DNA from: a virus
DNA length: 22,902 nt
Direction: 5' to 3' (one strand)
Virus record (IMG/VR): IMGVR_UViG_3300022074_000400
Span: 1-22,902 of that record
Numbering within the stretch: the first letter of the stretch is position 1; each line of letters starts with the position of its first letter. The position numbers and the translations under genes were made by a program. Under the pieces are notes generated by a model that was not told the origin of the DNA, made no database searches, and saw only the letters and a list, made by a program, of their open reading frames with translations. Positions 7,034-12,504 of the stretch are shown piece after piece.

Positions 7034-7277
7034 TGTAGCACATAAGCGTAGTGTTTTTGACCCCTACCCCCGGTAGCACAGTAGAGAGGTTTAGCCGAAA
7101 TTATTTAAGTTCCCCGCAAGCCGCTAACGCATGTGTAAAATGCTACACTACCCCCTCTAATATGCTACAGTGTATCATTTGATAGTTGCCTGAGCCCGGC
7201 TACTGTAGTATATTTAAAGAGTGGAGGGGGATCACTACACCCGCAAACCTCCTACAGTCCAGCTTACCAGTGTAGCA
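7034..7277. promoter_or_regulatory. Cluster of TGTAGCA/TGCTACA motifs
   Basis: TGTAGCA lies at 7034-7040 and 7271-7277, its complement TGCTACA at 7141-7147 and 7163-7169, and the related GGTAGCAC near 7070. Similar sequence recurs close to other gene starts: TGCTACA at 8868, GTAGCAC near 12399 and GTGCTAC near 15861. The recurrence before rightward genes suggests a promoter component or operator for a phage-encoded regulator. This is inferred from recurrence only. Confidence 0.4.
7186..7214 (+). promoter_or_regulatory. Putative sigma70-type promoter for the rightward small-gene operon
   Basis: TTGCCT (7186-7191) and TATATT (7209-7214) are separated by exactly 17 bp, close to the bacterial vegetative consensus. 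The predicted transcription start, about 7221, would coincide with a GTG codon. It is the best promoter candidate seen in the divergent region. No experimental support. Confidence 0.45.
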
Positions 7278-7436
7278 CGCAAGCCGAAGGGCTGCGCAGA
7301 TCCGGACTCAGACCGCAAGGCTCCGGCGCGCAGACTCAAGCGGACATCCACGCTACAGGCGTCTCCAGCACCAGCATCAAACCGAACCTCGACAACAACC
7401 GTGAAAGCCGGGGAGATATTTACAACCGTTCTGTGA
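7221..7436 (+). CDS. Doubtful small ORF in the control region
   Basis: This frame opens with GTG and would give 71 residues that are basic and rich in Thr, Pro, Ala and Lys (TRKPPTVQLTSVARKPKG...). It has no ribosome binding site: the GTG lies at the predicted transcription start, so it could only be leaderless. A competing frame without a start codon is open across the same bases. Composition looks low-complexity and I recognise no family. The stretch may instead be the untranslated leader of the next gene. Listed mainly so the reader knows what occupies it. Confidence 0.25.
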   Translation: MEGDHYTRKPPTVQLTSVARKPKGCADPDSDRKAPARRLKRTSTLQASPAPASNRTSTTTVKAGEIFTTVL

Positions 7437-7446
7437 TTTCTTCATT

Positions 7447-7737
7447 ATGAGATGCACAACTGAGAAAACATTTGGCGGGCTGGATTCCTACAACATGGAA
7501 ATCAGCTGCAACATGTATAGCAAATCAGGCGAGATTTGTTGGCGTGAGACCAAAACAGGGAACAAGCTTACGTGCAAGGGCATGAGTAACGCGGCAATCC
7601 GTGATGCTGTGCTGTTGTTCGTACGTTCCCAGGAGTCTCACAAGGACAAGCCAGAGGTGAGGCGATTCCTAAAGGAGTTATCCGAAGGAATCAACAAAAC
7701 CCTGGCTGACTGGCAAAGAGAACAGGGGGAGGCTTGA
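7447..7737 (+). CDS. Hypothetical protein, 96 aa
   Basis: First confident gene of the rightward small-gene cluster. The N-terminal half looks beta-rich with three Cys residues (MEISCNMYSKSGEICWRET, NKLTCKGMSN). The C-terminal half is helical and charged (DAVLLFVRSQESHKDKPEVRRFLKELSEGINKTLADWQREQ). No recognisable domain or catalytic motif is visible. It overlaps or abuts the next gene, whose strong Shine-Dalgarno sequence (GGGGGAGG) is inside its last codons, so the two are likely coupled. Small helical early proteins of this kind often modify host functions, but nothing in the sequence shows a particular target. Confidence 0.7.
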   Translation: MRCTTEKTFGGLDSYNMEISCNMYSKSGEICWRETKTGNKLTCKGMSNAAIRDAVLLFVRSQESHKDKPEVRRFLKELSEGINKTLADWQREQGEA

Positions 7738-7739
7738 TC

Positions 7740-7919
7740 ATGCGATTCCGTGTGATGCGTTATGCGGGGATCAAGGCTGGCTACGTGCCGGCCTATGGTT
7801 CCCGGCCTATGACCAAAAAAAGTGCGGAGTTATTTCTCCGAGCTTGTAAAGCGGTCAATGGCGACCTTTACCTGTACAAGGTAAAAAGGCTTCCAATCGA
7901 ACTTCCTTCCTTTATCTGA
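7740..7919 (+). CDS. Hypothetical basic protein, 59 aa
   Basis: The ATG at 7740 is chosen because GGGGGAGG lies seven bases upstream; a TTG two codons earlier is less likely. The product is basic (MRFRVMRYAGIKAGYVP..., SRPMTKKSAELFLRACKAVNGDLYLYKVKRLP), with a short helix between two beta-like segments. I do not recognise the family. It follows the preceding gene with only a three-base separation and probably shares its transcript. The good ribosome binding site is stronger than those of most neighbours and suggests efficient translation. Confidence 0.65.
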   Translation: MRFRVMRYAGIKAGYVPAYGSRPMTKKSAELFLRACKAVNGDLYLYKVKRLPIELPSFI

Positions 7920-7923
7920 CGCT

Positions 7924-8178
7924 ATGTGGTCCTTACCTTTGATCGATCCAGGCACAAATCAGATACATGATGACGTCTGGGATCAGATCACGATGCAACA
8001 GCACAAAAGGTTCAGCCTGTGGAGCATAGAGACGGGCAAGTCAGTCATTGACTTGCTTCGCTCTGCTCGATTTGTCTGCCGTGAAAACGGCGGGAACTTC
8101 GGAGTAGTTCTTGAAGGAACACTGCCACACTGCAGCTTGCACGGTGGCTTGCATCCCGACGGATCGTGCCACACCTGA
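7924..8178 (+). CDS. Hypothetical protein, 84 aa
   Basis: The product begins MWSLPLIDPGTNQIHDDVWDQ and continues through a helix (SVIDLLRSARFVC) to a C-terminal part with PHCSLHGGLHPDGSCHT, where two Cys and four His residues are close enough to bind metal. No known zinc motif is complete, so metal binding is speculation. ATG start without a clear Shine-Dalgarno sequence, four bases after the upstream stop. A terminator-like hairpin follows the stop codon. No family recognised. Confidence 0.6.
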   Translation: MWSLPLIDPGTNQIHDDVWDQITMQQHKRFSLWSIETGKSVIDLLRSARFVCRENGGNFGVVLEGTLPHCSLHGGLHPDGSCHT

Positions 8179-8194
8179 CCCTCACCTATAAACG

Positions 8195-8229
8195 CTCCAG
8201 GGTTCACACTCTGGGGTACTCTTTTCTTC
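8195..8229 (+). terminator. Terminator-like hairpin, immediately before the next gene
   Basis: CTCCAG and CTGGGG can pair (one G-U) around a 10-nt loop, followed by TACTCTTTTCTTCT. The next ATG is at 8234, only a few bases past the U-rich tail. The right arm and tail closely resemble those of the hairpin at 8590-8623. The left arm contains one of the CGCTCCAG octamers. It may attenuate rather than fully stop transcription, because there is no room for a new promoter before the next gene. Confidence 0.5.
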
Positions 8230-8233
8230 TGAG

Positions 8234-8563
8234 ATGACTACCGCAACACTTCAAACAGACTACTTTGAACCTGACCAAATAGTATGTTCTAGTTTCGGCT
8301 ACGACATGACGTTGGTTGAGTATTACGTGGTTACCCGCGTGACAAAAGCTAGTGTTTGGCTTCGCCCTATTAACCGTATTGTCAGCAATGACGATGGCCG
8401 GGGAGAAGGTAAAGCAATGCCTGATACATCTTGGCAAGCCCCAGACAGCGCAATTTTCCGCAAGAAGATTAAGGTGTCTGACGGTAGGCAATTTGTATCA
8501 GACATGATCAAATACTTTCGTATTTGGGATGGCAAACCGCAGTACCACAACAGCTGGGATTGA
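8234..8563 (+). CDS. Conserved-type phage protein, 109 aa, function unknown
   Basis: The N-terminal half shows FEPDQIVCSSFGYDMTLVEYYVVTRVTKASVWLRPI, a block I recall from many phage proteins of about 90-120 residues (the usual form is SWGYDQTN..YYQVVKVT..TV.LRPI). The ending WDGKPQYHNSWD also fits that family, whose members end with WDGxPxYxSWY. The fold is probably a small beta barrel. Its function is not known to me. The gene is bracketed by terminator-like hairpins on both sides, which is the arrangement of an independent cassette. ATG start with GAG immediately upstream. Confidence 0.75.
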   Translation: MTTATLQTDYFEPDQIVCSSFGYDMTLVEYYVVTRVTKASVWLRPINRIVSNDDGRGEGKAMPDTSWQAPDSAIFRKKIKVSDGRQFVSDMIKYFRIWDGKPQYHNSWD

Positions 8564-8589
8564 CCGTCAAGTACAACCAGTAAGTTCAC

Positions 8590-8623
8590 GCCCCAGGTGT
8601 TAAATCTGGGGCACTATTTTTCG
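8590..8623 (+). terminator. Rho-independent terminator
   Basis: GCCCCAG (8590-8596) pairs perfectly with CTGGGGC (8606-8612) around a 9-nt loop, followed by ACTATTTTT. It follows a stop codon by 27 bases. The next ATG (8629) is just past the U-tract. Right arm and tail match those of the upstream hairpin in most positions. Confidence 0.75.
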
Positions 8624-8628
8624 AACTA

Positions 8629-8850
8629 ATGGACACTAACGTTTTCTATTTCGTGGCCGAACGAGTGTTAACTCGACGCGGGTGTACTGAGTACCACCGA
8701 GAGTTACTTCAGATAACTGCTCCCAGCTTTCGAGCTGCGGACCAGTGGCTCTGCGCCAATTACAAAGGTTGGACTCACTGGCACACCGACAGACCCGATA
8801 AGCATTTAATGGACAGCACAAACTTCTGCGCTTTCACTGCCCTCGCTTGA
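8629..8850 (+). CDS. Hypothetical protein, 73 aa
   Basis: The product starts MDTNVFYFVAERVLTRRGCTEYHRELLQI, followed by APSFRAADQWLCANYKGWTHWH, and is rich in aromatic residues. It looks like a small alpha/beta protein with a helix around SFRAADQWLCANY. No family is recognised. The ATG follows a terminator U-tract by five bases and there is no Shine-Dalgarno sequence. The stop codon lies in the loop of another terminator hairpin, so the gene ends exactly where transcription is expected to end. This self-contained organisation is typical of small accessory phage genes. Confidence 0.6.
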   Translation: MDTNVFYFVAERVLTRRGCTEYHRELLQITAPSFRAADQWLCANYKGWTHWHTDRPDKHLMDSTNFCAFTALA

Positions 8851-8863
8851 CGGGGGCTTTTTT
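8839..8863 (+). terminator. Rho-independent terminator overlapping a stop codon
   Basis: GCCCTCG (8839-8845) and CGGGGGC (8851-8857) form a 7-bp stem with one G-U pair and a 5-nt loop, followed by six T residues. The TGA of the upstream gene lies in the loop. ATGATG follows the T-tract directly and opens a 14-codon frame that overlaps the next gene's start. Confidence 0.75.
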
Positions 8864-8867
8864 ATGA

Positions 8868-8883
8868 TGCTACATTGTATGAG
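8868..8883 (+). promoter_or_regulatory. Possible promoter element TGCTACA-NNN-TATGAG
   Basis: TGCTACATTGTATGAG closely parallels TGCTACAGTGTATCAT at 7163-7178 and more loosely TGCTACGTTATCAG at 15863. In each case a TATSAK hexamer follows and a rightward gene starts downstream. It lies between a terminator and the gene at 8901, where a new promoter would be needed. Evidence is recurrence only. Confidence 0.35.
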
Positions 8884-8900
8884 TAGACTACTCACCACCC

Positions 8901-9131
8901 ATGAGTGACATTATCTTGATTGAGGACGTTGAAGTCCTGCCATCAACTGAAACGGACCAGGTAGAACTTCGCATCGCCGCGATCATCAGCGACATGGTTC
9001 AAACCAGTCCTTCAATCATTTTCCCGGCTGACATAGCCGAGCCAGCACAATTCGGACCAGCCAGAGCCGTCACCACCGTGATTGTTGATCTGGAAAACTC
9101 CGACCTTGAATGGGAGGTGCTGGAACAGTGA
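8901..9131 (+). CDS. Hypothetical acidic protein, 76 aa
   Basis: The product is acidic and rich in Ile, Val and Glu (MSDIILIEDVEVLPSTETDQVELRI...), with a Pro/Ala-rich middle (SIIFPADIAEPAQFGPARA) and a beta-like C-terminal segment ending DLEWEVLEQ. Its strongly negative charge could suit a DNA mimic or an inhibitor of a basic host protein, but this is a guess from composition. The start ATG follows a terminator and a possible promoter, so it may begin a new transcript. The stop codon overlaps the GTG chosen for the next gene. Confidence 0.6.
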   Translation: MSDIILIEDVEVLPSTETDQVELRIAAIISDMVQTSPSIIFPADIAEPAQFGPARAVTTVIVDLENSDLEWEVLEQ

Positions 9132-9610
9132 TCACTGAAAAAATTGTTTCCGGGGGCGCTGGTCAATTCCTCGATCCACCCAATTATCCGACTCACTTCC
9201 GCCACGTTGCAACTGAATGCAATCGCCACAAAGTAAACCGGGGCAGCATGTCCCTTGCCTACGCGATCGACTGCAACTGGCTACCAATCGAATTACGTTC
9301 CAGGTGTAGGGGCATCATCGCTAGCTGGCATGAACGCAACCCCGTTTTTGATCGGGACAATGCTGAAATGCTGGACTGGATGCACTCGGTGCTGGGTTAT
9401 TTCCGCAACTGCTGGCTAAATCCACGGTTAATCGATAACGGTCCAGGGGGAAGGGAGTTTGCGCGGAAGTGCGACAACCTGATCATCGATCCAGAGGATA
9501 CGCCCCAGGACATCACCTTGATGCGAGGCGTTGATCATGTGCGGGAGTTTTTTCCTGATTTCATGCCAACAAAGCAGGATTTTGCTGAAGCGTATTGGGG
9601 GAGCAAATGA
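9128..9610 (+). CDS. Hypothetical protein, 160 aa
   Basis: The GTG at 9128 overlaps the upstream stop (GTGA) and has GGGAGG ten bases upstream; an ATG at 9110 is an alternative with a 22-bp overlap. The product has QFLDPPNYPTHFRHVATECNRHKVNRGSMSLAYAIDCNW, ELRSRCRGIIASWHERNPVFDRDNAEMLDWMHSVLGYFRNCW and a C-terminal acidic part. It is mostly helical with several Cys and His residues. No known domain is recognised. The coupled starts and stops (GTGA before, ATGA after) place it firmly in one translated unit with its neighbours. Confidence 0.65.
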   Translation: MITEKIVSGGAGQFLDPPNYPTHFRHVATECNRHKVNRGSMSLAYAIDCNWLPIELRSRCRGIIASWHERNPVFDRDNAEMLDWMHSVLGYFRNCWLNPRLIDNGPGGREFARKCDNLIIDPEDTPQDITLMRGVDHVREFFPDFMPTKQDFAEAYWGSK

Positions 9611-9963
9611 GCAAGCGAACCAGCCAGCAAGTAACGGACCAGCAAGCGTTAGCAAAGCGTTTGCTGGATATGGGGCTAAAGAAAGCCGACGTCGCAGCCA
9701 CGCTCCAGCGCAAGTATGCAACAAGCAGGGCCACCAGTTACCGAGACTGCGACACCGCAGATATTGAGCGGGAATCAGAAGATCCAGCTATTGAAGCGGA
9801 GGCATTGCCTGCAATCGATTTTGATGATCGAGATGCGTTGATGCGGATGACGCGCCAGCTGCTGATTGATGCGTTCCAGGCAGGCAATGTTCAGGATTAC
9901 GCCCGCTTAGTGCGGGAATACGAAAGGCTCGCCCGTATGGGTGGGTTGTCTCAAACACACTAA
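9607..9963 (+). CDS. Probable HTH DNA-binding protein, 118 aa
   Basis: The ATG at 9607 overlaps the upstream TGA and has GGGGGAG just upstream. The N-terminal half, QQALAKRLLDMGLKKADVAATLQRKYATSRATSYRDC, reads as a helix-turn-helix: a helix, the turn at MGLKK, and a recognition-type helix followed by SRATSYRD. The C-terminal half has acidic residues and a helix (DALMRMTRQLLIDAFQAGNVQDYARLVREYERLARM). This layout is seen in phage regulators and in terminase small-subunit-like proteins. As a small terminase candidate already sits beside terL, I favour a regulator, with modest confidence. Confidence 0.6.
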   Translation: MSKRTSQQVTDQQALAKRLLDMGLKKADVAATLQRKYATSRATSYRDCDTADIERESEDPAIEAEALPAIDFDDRDALMRMTRQLLIDAFQAGNVQDYARLVREYERLARMGGLSQTH

Positions 9964-9976
9964 GATTTTGTCTCAC

Positions 9977-10246
9977 ATGGCTTTTTTATCTGACACAGGG
10001 CGAAAGTTTCTGGCGAACCAGCCGGATCCTTCACGTTCCACCTTTGAACAAGAGCTGCAGCAAGCGGCGGAGGATGGCATGGATGTCATGACCCAGATAG
10101 CTATGCGTATTAGGTATGAGCTGGCCAAAGAATACATCGATGAGCGGCTGTTTAATCCTGAAAAGGAATACCGAAAGCGTGAAAAAAGAAGTTTAAGAAA
10201 CTATCTTTACGCACTCTTAGAATCAATCAAAGCTAGTAAAAAATGA
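9977..10246 (+). CDS. Hypothetical charged helical protein, 89 aa
   Basis: The ATG at 9977 is chosen over an in-frame ATG at 9941 that would overlap the upstream gene by 23 bases. The product is predicted almost fully helical (FEQELQQAAEDGMDVMTQIAMRIRYELAKEYIDERL, then KEYRKREKRSLRNYLYALLESIKASKK), acidic first and basic later. No family recognised. The TGA overlaps the next ATG as ATGA, so translation of the two is coupled. There is no good Shine-Dalgarno sequence before this start. Confidence 0.6.
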   Translation: MAFLSDTGRKFLANQPDPSRSTFEQELQQAAEDGMDVMTQIAMRIRYELAKEYIDERLFNPEKEYRKREKRSLRNYLYALLESIKASKK

Positions 10247-10410
10247 GAATGAACAACTTCACGCTCCACGAGCTTCACTTGCTTGCAGACTCCCTGTACT
10301 GGGAGTTTGCGGTGTTTGAAAAGCAGGGCTGGGCTGACTCAGCACGTGCCAGGAAAATGGCACAACTACAAAACAAAATCCACGATTACATCGCAACCCA
10401 AAACCAATGA
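10243..10410 (+). CDS. Small helical protein, 55 aa
   Basis: A 55-codon gene runs from ATG 10243, overlapping the upstream stop (ATGA), to TGA 10410, which in turn overlaps the next ATG. The product starts MRMNNFTLHELHLLADSLYWEFAVFEKQGW and continues SARARKMAQLQNKIHDYIATQ. It reads as two amphipathic helices joined by a short turn, a shape common in small phage regulators and anti-host proteins. No family is recognised. The perfect chain of ATGA junctions with both neighbours is strong evidence that it is translated even though it is short. Confidence 0.65.
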   Translation: MRMNNFTLHELHLLADSLYWEFAVFEKQGWADSARARKMAQLQNKIHDYIATQNQ

Positions 10411-10571
10411 CAGACAAAAAGTCCTATTACTTCAAAGAATGTGGGATGACGGTGTGGTTAACGTCCCAGCAATACTTATCTTTGAAGCAGCAGTTTTTAG
10501 ATCTTGCTGAGATGGGTAGTCCTGTGGCGGCTGCGAGGTTGCAAGGATTCGGTCCAGGGCCTCAAGCATAG
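10407..10571 (+). CDS. Small protein, 54 aa, last gene of the rightward cluster
   Basis: It starts at ATG 10407 within the ATGA shared with the upstream gene and ends at TAG 10571. The product begins MTDKKSYYFKECGMTVWLTSQQYLSLKQQFLDLAEMG and finishes with a Gly/Pro-rich tail. It looks like a short beta hairpin followed by a helix. No family recognised. Its last 75 bases overlap the 3' end of a gene on the opposite strand, so the two transcripts are complementary over that stretch. It has no terminator of its own. Confidence 0.6.
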   Translation: MTDKKSYYFKECGMTVWLTSQQYLSLKQQFLDLAEMGSPVAAARLQGFGPGPQA

Positions 10572-10736
10572 GGCCATTACATAAGCGGTGCAAAGCTGTT
10601 TTAATCGTTCCAGAGGCATCCCCAAGTCCTGGGCCTGGACAGCCACGTTGGTCTGTCCTTTGTATAAACGCTCCAGGGCTTCCTCTAGTTGTTTTGGGCT
10701 TGCAGGGAATTCCACAAGTCCATCCTCTCTAGCCAT
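10497..10736 (-). CDS. Small helical protein with HTH-like region, 79 aa
   Basis: The ATG at 10736 has GGAG six bases upstream, a good ribosome binding site, and overlaps the end of the exonuclease gene by 52 bp. The product contains SPKQLEEALERLYKGQTNVAVQAQDLGMPLERLKQLCTAYV, in which TNVAVQAQDLGMPLERLKQL reads as a helix-turn-helix. I recall similar short proteins in cyanophages, without a named function. It would be translated from the same leftward transcript as exonuclease and ssDNA-binding protein. The C-terminus (residues about 58-79) is basic and overlaps an opposite-strand gene. Confidence 0.6.
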   Translation of the reverse strand: MAREDGLVEFPASPKQLEEALERLYKGQTNVAVQAQDLGMPLERLKQLCTAYVMALCLRPWTESLQPRSRHRTTHLSKI

Positions 10737-11485
10737 TGATACTCCGCCCCACGTAATTCTAACTCACTAAGCAAGCGAACTTGCGGGGCTCCGCTGCGAC
10801 GTGCCACCACAACAGCGCCTTTTTTGGGCTTTATGCCAGTCAGCGTCTGAAGTCCCAGGGAATAGGCGCCGGTTTGGCAGATGTAGTTAGACAACATTTC
10901 TTCACTGCGAGCGTTCACGCTGGTTTTCCAGTCGGTAATGCACAGCGTGCCGTCGATGTCCAGCAGGGCGTCAGCCGTTCCAGCCCAACCCCGTGGGTCA
11001 TGAATGGCGAATTCGACCGCATGAATGGCGGTTACGTTCTCCCCTATCCAAGACCGTAGACCTCGGGCGTACCCAGAGGCGCTCCAGGAGACCCTAGGGG
11101 CGCCTTGAATGGCCTTTTCGAGCGCCCAGGTTGTAATCCCTTTAGGGGCACGTTCCAGGCCGTCATCTCCAGTCCTCCAGCTTCCTCGCTTGTTAGCACT
11201 GTTACGCGCAAGTTTTGCTGCTGTTTTGAGGACATATTCCGCGTGATCGTGAGCCAGAGTGCCCCGCTGACAGGCAATGTCGCGCTCAGCAGGAGCAGTG
11301 GGTCTTTCAAGCCAACGGTCCAGGGCATCTTTTTGCCGTTGCGGTGAGGTCTCTTTAAGGATGTGGGTTACGGAGGCGTAAGTGTTGCCTCGTTTATCTC
11401 GGTACACACGATGCGGGCCGGAATCATCACGTTCCAAGGTCCAGCGGCGTAATCCTGCCAAGGCATTCTGTGTATCTACGAGCAT
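10685..11485 (-). CDS. PD-(D/E)XK exonuclease (RecB/Cas4-like)
   Basis: The 266-residue product carries the hallmarks of a PD-(D/E)XK exonuclease. Residues 74-80 (RGTLAHD, His79) correspond to motif I of RecB-type nucleases. GTADALLDIDGTLCITDWKTS provides the catalytic Asp172 and the D-x-K pair Asp185/Lys187. QTGAYSLGL (204-212) provides the downstream Gln and Tyr of the RecB family. Such phage enzymes recycle host DNA or resect ends for recombination and replication. It lies downstream of the ssDNA-binding protein gene, a sensible partner. No cluster of four Cys residues is seen, so it probably lacks the Cas4 iron-sulfur site. ATG start. Confidence 0.85.
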   Translation of the reverse strand: MLVDTQNALAGLRRWTLERDDSGPHRVYRDKRGNTYASVTHILKETSPQRQKDALDRWLERPTAPAERDIACQRGTLAHDHAEYVLKTAAKLARNSANKRGSWRTGDDGLERAPKGITTWALEKAIQGAPRVSWSASGYARGLRSWIGENVTAIHAVEFAIHDPRGWAGTADALLDIDGTLCITDWKTSVNARSEEMLSNYICQTGAYSLGLQTLTGIKPKKGAVVVARRSGAPQVRLLSELELRGAEYQWLERMDLWNSLQAQNN

Positions 11486-11514
11486 TTATTGCGGTGTTTT
11501 TATTATTCTACCTA

Positions 11515-11537
11515 ATACAAAAGGGCTCGAAAGCCCT
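11515..11537 (-). terminator. Terminator after the ssDNA-binding protein gene
   Basis: On the minus strand AGGGCT-TTCG-AGCCCT forms a stem closed by a stable TTCG tetraloop, followed by TTTT. It lies downstream of the ssDNA-binding protein gene and 30 bp before the exonuclease start, so the two genes may be uncoupled or expression may step down between them. Confidence 0.6.
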
Positions 11538-11571
11538 CTTGTAATGGTTGCGGGCTTACAGACATCTTGCC

Positions 11572-11685
11572 TTAGTACCAGCCGAGATTGGGGATCAACA
11601 TAAACCCCTGGAACCACCGGTACTCCTCAACGGGAACCCTGAGTTTCTGCAATCTGCAACTTAGGTGGGCCTCACCACCAACCAA
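11572..11685 (-). CDS. Doubtful small ORF between ssDNA-binding protein and exonuclease genes
   Basis: A 37-codon frame from TTG 11685 to TAA 11572 encodes GGEAHLSCRLQKLRVPVEEY followed by RWFQGFMLIPNLGWY. The aromatic-rich end reads like genuine protein, but there is no ATG and no ribosome binding site was confirmed. The surrounding gap (11538-11771) otherwise holds no recognised element. It could be the 3' remnant of a lost gene. Low confidence. Confidence 0.2.
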   Translation of the reverse strand: MVGGEAHLSCRLQKLRVPVEEYRWFQGFMLIPNLGWY

Positions 11686-11771
11686 CCGCGTGGCCCGGGC
11701 AGTTGAAGAGCAGATTGCGGGCAGGCAATTTACGGGGGACTAATGAAAACCCCTAGTCCTGCCGCACTCTG

Positions 11772-12356
11772 TTAATCGGCTTTGAACGGGTTTTCGCCGG
11801 TCAGCAAGCGACCGATCTCAAATCCGCCGTCCTTGGCTTCGGTCCAGGCATTATCAATCGCCTTGTCGGATCCCTTCTTACGGGGAACAGGGCGAAGGCT
11901 GTACTCAGTGTTAAGTCCGTTGCCCTCTTTGCCGAGAACAAAGTCATGCTCCAGCAGGTTGGTGTAGTCCTCCATTTGGGAGATGCCGTCCAGCTCACGG
12001 ATGATGCTCTTCTGCGAAAGCTGCATGATCTGCACAACCTCGGTCTCGAAGTTGTAGACAGGCACGGCGAGAGCAAACTTTGCTGGCTCAGGTGCAGTGC
12101 CGTCACGGTTTTGGCGACGGGTGTAGTCAGGCCCCATCTCGGCTTCGATGTCGTCGGACTTGGGATCCTCGGAGAAGCGAAAAGGCTTGAGAGAACCGTC
12201 ATCGGCTTCGCCCCAGCACTCGTAAAACTCAAGAGGCTGGTCGCTCAGCAATGCAAAGCGCACGCTGCTGCCGGATTGAATCTTGGAGGGATTGAGATAA
12301 CCACCACCAGTGCCTCCAGCGACTGCTGATACGGCTTTTTGGGAAAGGAAGGGCAT
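11772..12356 (-). CDS. Putative single-stranded DNA-binding protein
   Basis: The 194-residue product resembles cyanophage ssDNA-binding proteins I recall: GGGYLNPSKIQSGSSVRFALLSDQPLEFYECWGE near the start, KFALAVPVYNFETEVVQIMQLSQKSIIRELD in the centre (an OB-fold-like run of strands followed by a helix), NTEYSLRPVPRKKG, and GRLLTGENPFKAD at the end. The acidic tail usual in such proteins is weak. The role would be coating of single strands during replication by the polymerase and primase encoded to the right. It heads the leftward operon with the exonuclease. ATG start; the 148-bp divergent gap upstream carries a terminator-like hairpin in the same orientation. Confidence 0.65.
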   Translation of the reverse strand: MPFLSQKAVSAVAGGTGGGYLNPSKIQSGSSVRFALLSDQPLEFYECWGEADDGSLKPFRFSEDPKSDDIEAEMGPDYTRRQNRDGTAPEPAKFALAVPVYNFETEVVQIMQLSQKSIIRELDGISQMEDYTNLLEHDFVLGKEGNGLNTEYSLRPVPRKKGSDKAIDNAWTEAKDGGFEIGRLLTGENPFKAD

Positions 12357-12434
12357 TTTAAAGTTGCGGTGGGCACGTTGCCCGGTGCTTTATAAACGTA
12401 GCACAATGGCAGGGCCTGTCAACTGCTGTAGAAT

Positions 12435-12470
12435 GAAAAAACCCCTGGGGCCACAGAAGCCACCAGGGGT
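12435..12470 (-). terminator. Terminator or attenuator in the divergent gap
   Basis: ACCCCTGG (12441-12448) and CCAGGGGT (12463-12470) form a perfect 8-bp stem. On the minus strand the stem is followed by TTTTTTC. It lies 79 bases upstream of the leftward ssDNA-binding protein gene, between divergent genes, so it would act on leftward transcripts starting at or beyond the primase start. Confidence 0.65.
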
Positions 12471-12504
12471 GTCCATCAAAAGTTCAACAGCACTACTATA
12501 GCAA

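Larger units (their letters stand above)
6958..7446. other. Divergent control region between structural and early-type genes
   Basis: About 490 bp separates the leftward terminase-head operon from the rightward small-gene operon. No gene can be assigned with confidence. It contains five copies of TGTAGCA/TGCTACA-type sequence or close variants, a good rightward promoter-like pair, and a weak GTG-started frame (7221-7436). A second frame without any usual start codon runs open through most of the region to a TGA at 7448-7450 and ends in readable-looking protein sequence (ADIHATGVSSTSIKPN). The region is the most likely site of switching between the two transcription directions. No tRNA-like fold was recognised. 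Confidence 0.6.

Noticed and set aside
9607-9963. Small terminase subunit
   Set aside because: It has an HTH and suitable size, but the gene directly before terL is a better candidate; this one lies in the small-gene cluster on the other strand.
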